Shown: one piece after another, positions 1-5,051 of the stretch
Layout of the letters: each line of letters starts with the position of its first letter
How positions within the stretch are numbered: the stretch's first letter is position 1
DNA from: Coleofasciculus sp. S288
Lineage (GTDB): Bacteria > Cyanobacteriota > Cyanobacteriia > Cyanobacteriales > Coleofasciculaceae
Length of the DNA: 5,051 nucleotides
Assembly: GCA_020216575.1 (NCBI GenBank)
Contig: JAIUYC010000421.1
Span: forward strand, 1 to 5,051
Reading direction: 5' to 3'
The notes under the pieces: generated by a model
Databases searched by the model: none
Seen by the model: the letters and a program-made list of their open reading frames with translations, nothing else
Told to the model about the DNA's origin: nothing
Translations under genes and position numbers: made by a program

Positions 1-1857
1 AAGTCTAACTTGCGATTCATTGTTCTTTCTGGCGAGTTAACATCCTGTCAACTGTACAAGAAGCTACGCAACCTGTTTCAAGATAAGGTTCGCTTTTTCA
101 ATGTTTACGGTCAAACCGAAACCATCGGGAACTGTGCTTATGCTGTTCCTGAAGAGTTTGACGCCGAGCAGGGATATTTACCGGTTGGTTATCCCTATCC
201 CCACAACAAAGCCTACATTCTAGATGAAGACCTCCAGCCAGTGCTGCCAGGGGAGATTGGTGAGCTGCATATGGCTGGCGGTTGTCTAGCTCGCGGTTAC
301 CTCAACCGTCCGGATCTCAATGCCGAAAAATTTATCTCAAATCCTTTTGTAGAGAATATCACCTCTGAGTCATTTGATCAGCTCTTCAAAACTGGTGACC
401 TAGCTCGCTATTTACCGGATGGAGCTATAGAACTCTTAACTCGCGTTGACTTTCAGGTAAAGCTCCGAGGAATGCGCGTTGAGCTAGGGGAAATTGAGTC
501 AGCGCTGGAGCAATATTCCGGCATCAAGCAAGCTGTGGTTGTCGCAAGGGAGGACATACCGGGGGAAAAACGTCTTGTAGCTTATGCTGTTCCTGAATTT
601 CATTCAGAGGAAATCATCTCAAATGTTCTATCTAGAGAATTGCGGCGTTTTCTAGAACAGAAGCTGCCCGACTACATGGTGCCTTCTGCCTTTGTGTTCT
701 TGGATACCCTACCGCTTACACCGAACGGAAAACTCGATCGCCTTTCCCTACCCGCCCCGATTCAAGACAACTCCGACCCGAATAGAGCATTTGCGGCTCC
801 CCAAGATGATTTGGAACTCCAGTTAACGCAGATTTGGGAAAAGCTTTTGGGTGTTCAGTCGATTGGAATCAAAGATGACTTTTTTGAGCTAGGGGGGAAT
901 TCGCTCCTCGCCGTGCAACTCGTTACTGAAATTCAGAAAATATCTGGCACAAATCTACCCCTGACTGCCCTACTCGAAGCATCGACAGTGGAGCAGATGG
1001 CTAATATTCTCCGCCAGCCCATTCAAACCGACTGGCCTGTACTCGTTCCAATTCGTTCAACGGGTTCCAAAAAACCTCTGTTCTGTATTCACGCAATTGG
1101 TGGGCCTGTCCTGTTTTATCGCGATTTGGTACGGTATTTAGACCCAGAGCAACCCCTTTACGGGCTACAGTCAAAAGGGCTAGATGGAAAACAAACTCCT
1201 CTAACTCGGGTCGAGGACATGGCAGCTCTCTACATCAAAGAAATGCGTACTGTTCAACCGGAAGGTCCCTATTTTATTGGAGGTCACTCCTTTGGAGGCT
1301 TAATAGCCTATGAGATGGCTCAGCAGCTCCATGCTCAAGGTCAGAAGGTGGCTCTGTTAGCCTTCTTTGATGTTATAACACCCAAACTAGCAAAGACCTC
1401 CCCACCATTGCTACGGTTTGTGCGTACTCACTTAATTAATTTTTGGCGCACAGAAACGAAAGATAAGCTGAACTACTTTATGAAGCGAGTGAAGTGGTAT
1501 CAACTCAGGAAGGAAGTTAGGAAAAATGAGTACAAAGAACACTTACAAAAGCAAAAAGTAAACGCCATTCCGATGTTACATGTTCTAGATACCAACTACC
1601 AAGCATCTATGAGTTATGAGCCTAAAACTTATCCAGGAAAAGTGACGGTTTTCCGAGCCATGGAACAGTCTCCACGCTCGGCTCACGATCCCTACATGGG
1701 TTGGGGTGAACTTGCGACTGGAGGAGTTGAAAGCTATGAAATTCCTGGTTCTCACCTGAATATAGTAGAAGAACCAAATGTCAAGTTTCTAGCCGAAAAA
1801 CTGAGCGTTTGTTTAAATAAGGCTCAGGCAAATTATGTTTATCTAGTTCAACAATGA
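1..1857 (+). CDS. NRPS-like A-T-TE protein, 5' end cut by window (copy 1)
   Basis: The frame is open from base 1, so the gene starts upstream; 618 codons are visible and the first aligns with residue 264 of the complete paralogue downstream, implying roughly 880 residues if colinear. It should adenylate a carboxylic acid with ATP, load it on its own phosphopantetheine arm and release or transfer it through the thioesterase. Numbering from the first visible codon: A5 NVYGQTE (34-40), A6 GELHMAG (87-93), A7 FKTGDL (129-134), A8 TRVDFQVK (from 147), A9 LPDYMVP (222-228), A10 NGKLDR (242-247, catalytic Lys244). The carrier motif FFELGGNS has the phosphopantetheine Ser301. The TE has GHSFG with Ser430, probable Asp457 and His585, a complete alpha/beta-hydrolase triad. 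Oddities: A5 has Gln where Pro is usual, and A8 starts with Thr instead of Gly. The lid (about 458-540) is unusually basic. The A1-A4 motifs lie outside the window, so substrate class is inferred from the paralogue. A condensation domain further upstream cannot be excluded. Confidence 0.93.
   Translation, partial: KSNLRFIVLSGELTSCQLYKKLRNLFQDKVRFFNVYGQTETIGNCAYAVPEEFDAEQGYLPVGYPYPHNKAYILDEDLQPVLPGEIGELHMAGGCLARGYLNRPDLNAEKFISNPFVENITSESFDQLFKTGDLARYLPDGAIELLTRVDFQVKLRGMRVELGEIESALEQYSGIKQAVVVAREDIPGEKRLVAYAVPEFHSEEIISNVLSRELRRFLEQKLPDYMVPSAFVFLDTLPLTPNGKLDRLSLPAPIQDNSDPNRAFAAPQDDLELQLTQIWEKLLGVQSIGIKDDFFELGGNSLLAVQLVTEIQKISGTNLPLTALLEASTVEQMANILRQPIQTDWPVLVPIRSTGSKKPLFCIHAIGGPVLFYRDLVRYLDPEQPLYGLQSKGLDGKQTPLTRVEDMAALYIKEMRTVQPEGPYFIGGHSFGGLIAYEMAQQLHAQGQKVALLAFFDVITPKLAKTSPPLLRFVRTHLINFWRTETKDKLNYFMKRVKWYQLRKEVRKNEYKEHLQKQKVNAIPMLHVLDTNYQASMSYEPKTYPGKVTVFRAMEQSPRSAHDPYMGWGELATGGVESYEIPGSHLNIVEEPNVKFLAEKLSVCLNKAQANYVYLVQQ
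1..1857 (+). repeat. Tandem paralogous repeat, copy 1 (pairs with 2881-4749)
   Basis: This stretch aligns with the downstream gene on the same strand. The offset is exactly 2880 nt up to about 330; copy 2 then has two extra codons (offset 2886) through the end of the A domain and the carrier domain, and further small indels within the TE (offset 2889 at the TE Ser, 2898 at the TE His). Manual count gives 28 differences in the first 240 nt, about 88% identity. Similarity falls in the TE and is nearly lost in its lid. Confidence 0.9.
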
Positions 1858-1873
1858 GCCGCTTACTCAATTC

Positions 1874-1892
1874 AGTCAGAATTTAGCTGACT
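1874..1892 (+). terminator. Small hairpin just after copy 1; weak terminator candidate
   Basis: AGTCAG (1874-1879) and CTGACT (1887-1892) are perfect 6-bp inverted repeats around a 7-nt loop, starting 17 nt after the stop codon. A second perfect 6-bp repeat, ATTCTT/AAGAAT (1901-1915, 3-nt loop), follows. Both stems are short with little GC and neither is followed by a T-run, so efficient intrinsic termination is doubtful; they could equally act as 3'-end RNA stabilisers or be chance. Confidence 0.25.
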
Positions 1893-1948
1893 TGGTTGTA
1901 ATTCTTCCTAAGAATATCGGCTTCCTTAAGCTTGAAAAAAAGTTGGAT

Positions 1949-1980
1949 AAAAAAAACACACTAGGACTAGACTAGTTTGT
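1949..1980 (-). terminator. Hairpin plus T-tract read on the minus strand; terminator-like
   Basis: The arms 1956-1964 and 1972-1980 pair at 8 of 9 positions (one C/T mismatch) around the 7-nt loop GACTAGA. On the + strand the hairpin is preceded by eight A residues (1949-1956), so on the minus strand it is followed by eight T residues, the arrangement of an intrinsic terminator for leftward transcription. No minus-strand gene is visible here, so it would only matter for antisense transcripts entering from the right. The stem is AT-rich and the call is tentative. Confidence 0.25.
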
Positions 1981-2091
1981 CAATTTGGGTTTGCTCTGCC
2001 TTAACAGGAATCTAACTTAAATAAGTGAAAAGCCCCCTCAGTAGTGTATTTAAGTAGAGCGCTCATCATTTTAAATTACTAAATCAGTAGT

Positions 2092-4749
2092 ATGGATAAG
2101 TTGTTTGAGTCGCAGGTCAGTATTACCCCAGATGCTATTGCCGTAAGCTTTGAGGAACAGCAGTGGACTTATCGAGAACTCAATGCTAAGGCAAACCAGT
2201 TAGCTAACTATCTCAAAAAGCGCGGCGTAGCCCCTGAAGTTTTGGTGGGGATTTGCGCTGAACGCTCCCTGGATATGGTGGTGGGAATTCTCGGCATCCT
2301 CAAGGCAGGTGGTGCTTATGTTCCCCTAGACCCTGCCTATCCAAAAGAACGGCTTGCTTTCATCCTAGAAGAAACTAAAGTACCGTTGCTGCTGACCCAA
2401 AGCCATCTATTCGACGTACTTCCCCAATCAGAGGCATCAGTTATCTACCTGGACAAAGAGTGGGAAACCATTGCCCAAGAGAGCGAACAAACGCCTCCCA
2501 GTCAGGTAACGCCGCAAAATCTTGCCTACATTATGTACACGTCTGGCTCCACAGGCAAGCCAAAAGGGGTGCAAATGCCCCGTGCTAGTGTTCAGCAATA
2601 CCTTCAGGCAATCACCCAGGTGTTACCGATTCAGCCGGACGATGTTTATCTTCATGTTGCTTCTTTTTCATTTTCTTCCTCAGTCAGGCAGTTAATGCTG
2701 CCTCTATCCCAAGGGGCGAAAGTCATCCTTGCCACCCGCGACCAAACCAAAAATCCCCTAAGCTTGTTCAAGTTGATCCAAAAACAGGGTGTTACTGTCT
2801 TTGATGGCGTAGCCTCAGTTTGGCGTTATGGACTGTTGGCATTAGAAAATCTCGATAGGACACACACTGAGGCACTACTGAAATCTAAATTGCGATTTAT
2901 TGTCCTTTCTGGTGAGTTAACATCCTGCCAAGTGTACAAAAAGCTACGTGACCTGTTTCAAGATAAGGTGCGCTTTGTCAATCTCTACGGTCAAACCGAA
3001 ACCATCGGTAGCTGTGCTTATGCGGTTCCAGAAGAGTTTAACGGCGAACAGGGGTATTTACCTGTCGGTTATCCCTATCCTCACAACAAAACCTACATTC
3101 TTGATGAACACCTCCAGCCAGTGCCGACCGGGGAGATTGGTGAGCTACATATGGCTGGCGGTTGTCTAGCTCGTGGCTACCTAAACCGTCCCGATCTTAA
3201 TGCGTCTAGGTTTATCGATAACCCCTTTGTCCAGGCAGACTCTAGTGAGTATCAGTCATTTGGGCGACTTTTCAAAACGGGCGACCTGGCTCGCTATTTG
3301 CCAGATGACATTATAGAAGTCGTGGGTCGGGTTGACTTTCAGGTGAAGCTGCGGGGCTTGCGCGTCGAGTTAGGGGAAATTGAGTCAGCCTTGGAGCAAT
3401 ACCCTAGCATCAAGCAAGCTGTGGTCATCGCCAGAGAAGACACATCAGGAGAAAAACGTCTGGTAGCCTATGGTATTCCTGAGTTACCTTCTGATGAGAT
3501 CAACCAAACTGCTCTATCCAAGAAACTGCGCCATTTCCTAGAACAGAAGTTGCCCGACTACATGGTGCCTTCTACCTTTGTGTTCTTAGATAGCTTACCG
3601 CTCACCTCTAATGGAAAACTCGATCGCCTCTCCCTATCAGCGCCTCACCAGGAATCCTCATTGGAGAAGCCTTCTCCTGCGACTCCTACAGATGATTTAG
3701 AAGTCCAATTGCTCCAGATTTGGGAAAAGCTTTTGGGTGTTAAGGGCATTGGTACGCAAGACAATTTCTTTGAGTTAGGAGGACACTCGCTCCTCGCCGC
3801 GCAGCTATTCAGTGAAGTTGAGAAAATATCGGGTAAAAAACTTTCTCTAGCTGCTCTGTCCCAGGCACCGACGATTGAGGAATTAGCCAACCTCCTGGCA
3901 AAGGATGAACAGTTAATTCCTGAATCAACTCTTTTGGAAATTCAAAGAGGGGGTTCCAGAATCCCTCTATTCGGTGTCCATGTGCTTGGCGATGGCTTCC
4001 ATTTCTACCGACCTCTAATCACTCACTTAGATCCGGAACAACCAGTTTATGGCTTGGCATCGCAAAGTCTCGGTATAGCACAGCGTTTCCTGAACCGAGT
4101 AGAAGATATGGCAGCTCACTATATCAAAGATATGCGAGCCTTCAAGCCTGAAGGGCCTTATTGTCTAGCTGGTGTGTCTTTCGGCGGCTTAGTCGCCTAT
4201 GAGATGGCTCGGCAGCTACACGCTCAAGGTCAGGAGGTGGCTCTACTTGCCCTGTTTGATACACCAGGTCCGGATCATAGAAAACAATTGTCAATTCCCC
4301 AAAGAATCTTGGGTCATGGCATCAATTTTTTACATCTTGGTCCTGCCTATATGCTGAATAAAGTCAAAAAGCAGCGCTACAATCCCACAGAAATTCTCCA
4401 AGTGAATTACGCTAAGTCTAACTCAACCAATGAGGCTCTTTCTGATGACGACTTACGTCGCTTAGAGATTTTAAGAGAAAACCAAGAGGCAAAGAAATAT
4501 TATGCCATTCCACCCTATCCAGGCAAAGTAACCCTGTTTCGGTCTCTGGAGCATCCTGATAATTTACTCCCTTACCATTTTCTCGATCCCCAATTAGGTT
4601 GGAGTCGAGCAGCTATAGGAGGATTGGATATTTATGATATTCCTGGAGACCACCTTGGCATATTACAGGAACCTAATGTCCGGGTGCTAGCTAAAAAATT
4701 AAAGGCTTGCCTGGATCGGGTACAAGTTAAGGAAACGGTTCAAGGGTGA
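2092..4749 (+). CDS. Stand-alone NRPS-like A-T-TE protein, complete (copy 2)
   Basis: An 885-residue single-module enzyme expected in the cytoplasm: it activates a carboxylic acid as acyl-AMP, thioesterifies it to its carrier domain and offloads it by the TE. ATG 2092 is chosen because an in-frame TAA lies at 2080-2082 with no other start between; the A domain begins at once (LFESQVSITPDAIAV from residue 4), with no condensation domain. The upstream bases show no convincing Shine-Dalgarno sequence. A-domain cores: A1 WTYREL (25-30), A2 LKAGGAYVPLD (70-80), A3 TSGSTGKPKG (150-159), A4 FSFSSS (192-197), A5 NLYGQTE (297-303), A7 FKTGDL (394-399), A8 GRVDFQVK (from 412), A9 LPDYMVP (487-493), A10 NGKLDR (507-512, Lys509). 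Carrier: FFELGGHS with Ser566. TE: GVSFG with Ser696, probable Asp723 and His854. Oddity: the A4 Asp that binds the alpha-amino group is Ser195, pointing to a substrate that is not an ordinary alpha-amino acid. Alternatives include an aryl, alpha-keto or other carboxylic acid, or a beta-amino acid; the product is unknown. All catalytic residues are present, so it looks functional. Confidence 0.96.
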   Translation: MDKLFESQVSITPDAIAVSFEEQQWTYRELNAKANQLANYLKKRGVAPEVLVGICAERSLDMVVGILGILKAGGAYVPLDPAYPKERLAFILEETKVPLLLTQSHLFDVLPQSEASVIYLDKEWETIAQESEQTPPSQVTPQNLAYIMYTSGSTGKPKGVQMPRASVQQYLQAITQVLPIQPDDVYLHVASFSFSSSVRQLMLPLSQGAKVILATRDQTKNPLSLFKLIQKQGVTVFDGVASVWRYGLLALENLDRTHTEALLKSKLRFIVLSGELTSCQVYKKLRDLFQDKVRFVNLYGQTETIGSCAYAVPEEFNGEQGYLPVGYPYPHNKTYILDEHLQPVPTGEIGELHMAGGCLARGYLNRPDLNASRFIDNPFVQADSSEYQSFGRLFKTGDLARYLPDDIIEVVGRVDFQVKLRGLRVELGEIESALEQYPSIKQAVVIAREDTSGEKRLVAYGIPELPSDEINQTALSKKLRHFLEQKLPDYMVPSTFVFLDSLPLTSNGKLDRLSLSAPHQESSLEKPSPATPTDDLEVQLLQIWEKLLGVKGIGTQDNFFELGGHSLLAAQLFSEVEKISGKKLSLAALSQAPTIEELANLLAKDEQLIPESTLLEIQRGGSRIPLFGVHVLGDGFHFYRPLITHLDPEQPVYGLASQSLGIAQRFLNRVEDMAAHYIKDMRAFKPEGPYCLAGVSFGGLVAYEMARQLHAQGQEVALLALFDTPGPDHRKQLSIPQRILGHGINFLHLGPAYMLNKVKKQRYNPTEILQVNYAKSNSTNEALSDDDLRRLEILRENQEAKKYYAIPPYPGKVTLFRSLEHPDNLLPYHFLDPQLGWSRAAIGGLDIYDIPGDHLGILQEPNVRVLAKKLKACLDRVQVKETVQG
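2881..4749 (+). repeat. Tandem paralogous repeat, copy 2 (pairs with 1-1857)
   Basis: This is the partner of the upstream copy. Long stretches are nearly identical, for example around A9 (from 3547, pairing with 661), and the bases encoding QIWEKLLGV before the carrier domain are identical in both copies. Whether the duplication covers the whole gene cannot be told, because the 5' part of copy 1 is outside the window. Confidence 0.88.
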
Positions 4750-4773
4750 ATACCAAGTTCAGTTTATTGTGAT

Positions 4774-4777
4774 GAGG
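4774..4777 (+). promoter_or_regulatory. Ribosome binding site of the dehydratase gene
   Basis: GAGG lies 7 nt before ATG 4785, good Shine-Dalgarno spacing, and supports this start. The nearby ATG at 4772 runs into a stop after one more codon. The 2092 gene has no such site, so the two may differ in translation efficiency. Confidence 0.65.
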
Positions 4778-4784
4778 TAAAACG

Positions 4785-5051
4785 ATGATATTTTCTGAAC
4801 ATGAACAGCTAAATTTAAGAAAACCAAGACGATTACTCGTAACAGGTGGTGCCGGATTTATTGGCTCAAATTTTGTCCATCATTGGTGCGCCCAATACCC
4901 AGGAGATCGCGTAGTCGTACTCGACGCTCTCACCTATGCGGGGAACCGCCAGAATTTGGCTCCTTTGGCAGGACGAGGAAACCTGCGATTTGTTCAAGGG
5001 GACATTTGCGATCGCCCCTTAGTTGAAGCGTTACTCGAAGAAGAAGCCATT
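4785..5051 (+). CDS. rfbB: dTDP-glucose 4,6-dehydratase, 3' end cut by window
   Basis: The first 89 codons of an extended short-chain dehydratase that converts dTDP-glucose to dTDP-4-keto-6-deoxyglucose with bound NAD+, the entry step to dTDP-rhamnose and many dTDP-deoxy- and amino-sugars in the cytoplasm. The Rossmann glycine motif TGGAGFIG (20-27) comes first, then the beta2 segment VVVLDALTYAGN (43-54), whose LTYAGN is characteristic of RmlB/RfbB, and GDICD (72-76), which fits the adenine-binding Asp region. Full-length members have about 350 residues, so roughly a quarter is visible; the catalytic Tyr-x-x-x-Lys lies beyond the edge. The N terminus carries about 15 residues before the first beta strand, a modest extension. 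It starts 35 nt after the A-T-TE gene on the same strand, with no terminator seen between, so co-transcription is likely. Another nucleotide-sugar dehydratase is possible but less likely. Confidence 0.9.
   Translation, partial: MIFSEHEQLNLRKPRRLLVTGGAGFIGSNFVHHWCAQYPGDRVVVLDALTYAGNRQNLAPLAGRGNLRFVQGDICDRPLVEALLEEEAI
5008..5015. repeat. HIP1 octamer GCGATCGC
   Basis: An exact GCGATCGC palindrome lies within the dehydratase gene. This octamer is highly over-represented in many cyanobacterial genomes and supports a cyanobacterial source. A single copy is suggestive only; the CGATCGC core also appears in the NGKLDR codons of both A domains without the full octamer. Confidence 0.6.

Larger units (their letters stand above)
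1858..2091. other. AT-rich intergenic region between the two A-T-TE genes
   Basis: This 234-nt gap holds no credible coding region on either strand. It contains three small inverted repeats (1874-1892, 1901-1915, 1956-1980), two A-tracts (1935-1941 and 1949-1956) and a short direct repeat (TCAGTAGT at 2038-2045 and 2084-2091). No GTA-N8-TAC site for NtcA was found by eye. Possible promoter parts such as TTGTCA (1977-1982), TTAACA (2001-2006) and TATTTA (2047-2052) do not pair at 16-18 nt spacing, so no promoter is called. The length is compatible either with a second promoter for the downstream gene or with a loose operon. Confidence 0.7.

Noticed and set aside
10..12. TTG at 10 as the start of copy 1
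   Set aside because: The frame is open to base 1 and the three codons before it match the interior of the paralogue (KSK/KSN), so the gene is cut by the window edge and does not start here.
1977..2052. A sigma-70-type promoter for copy 2
   Set aside because: The -35-like hexamers (TTGTCA, TTAACA) and the -10-like hexamer (TATTTA) are not at workable spacing from each other.
1858..2091. A remnant of a condensation domain or frameshifted N terminus upstream of copy 2
   Set aside because: No condensation-domain motif or A-domain-like peptide is seen in this gap, and an in-frame stop at 2080-2082 separates it from the gene.
2948..3169. A 73-codon open frame on the + strand in another phase
   Set aside because: It lies inside the A domain, whose true frame is continuous and full of conserved motifs.
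3645..3890. An 81-codon open frame on the minus strand
   Set aside because: It lies opposite the carrier-domain region of the A-T-TE gene and shows no recognisable domain or ribosome binding site; it is a shadow of the real gene.
2092..4749. MysE-type A-T-TE that adds serine in mycosporine (shinorine) biosynthesis
   Set aside because: The domain order and length fit, but the A4 Asp expected for an amino acid substrate is missing and no mycosporine gene is visible; the neighbour is a dTDP-sugar gene.
1..4749. Assembly artefact duplicating a single gene
   Set aside because: The copies differ at many synonymous and non-synonymous sites, have in-frame indels and clearly different TE lids, so they are true paralogues.

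Overview
The window looks like part of a cyanobacterial biosynthetic cluster. Three things suggest this: moderate to low GC content, a GCGATCGC octamer (HIP1, the repeat over-represented in many cyanobacterial genomes) inside the third gene, and the general character of the NRPS-like proteins. The genus cannot be fixed from the sequence alone.

Layout, all on the + strand. Positions 1-1857 hold the 3' part of an NRPS-like gene, cut by the left edge in the middle of its adenylation (A) domain, followed by a carrier (T/PCP) domain and a terminal thioesterase (TE). Positions 1858-2091 are an AT-rich gap with small inverted repeats and no credible gene. Positions 2092-4749 hold a complete 885-residue stand-alone A-T-TE protein, a close paralogue of the first. 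After 35 nt, positions 4785-5051 hold the first 89 codons of a dTDP-glucose 4,6-dehydratase (rfbB/rmlB), cut by the right edge.

The two NRPS-like genes are a tandem duplication. The A-domain DNA lines up at a constant offset of 2880 nt, with about 88% identity over the first 240 nt by manual count. The thioesterase ends have diverged clearly, above all in the lid. Neither protein shows a condensation domain in the visible part, so they resemble single-module A-T-TE enzymes rather than assembly-line NRPSs.

The most notable feature is in the A4 core motif of the complete protein. The Asp that normally binds the alpha-amino group of an amino acid (Asp235 in GrsA numbering) is replaced by Ser195, in a FSFSSS motif. 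In known A domains, loss of this Asp goes with substrates lacking an alpha-amino group (aryl acids, alpha-keto acids, some others) or with beta-amino acids. A working hypothesis is that the pair activates one class of carboxylic acid, loads it on the carrier domain and releases, transfers or dimerises it through two differently specialised thioesterases. The adjacent dTDP-sugar gene raises the possibility that the acid ends up on a deoxysugar or glycoconjugate. This is inference from context only.
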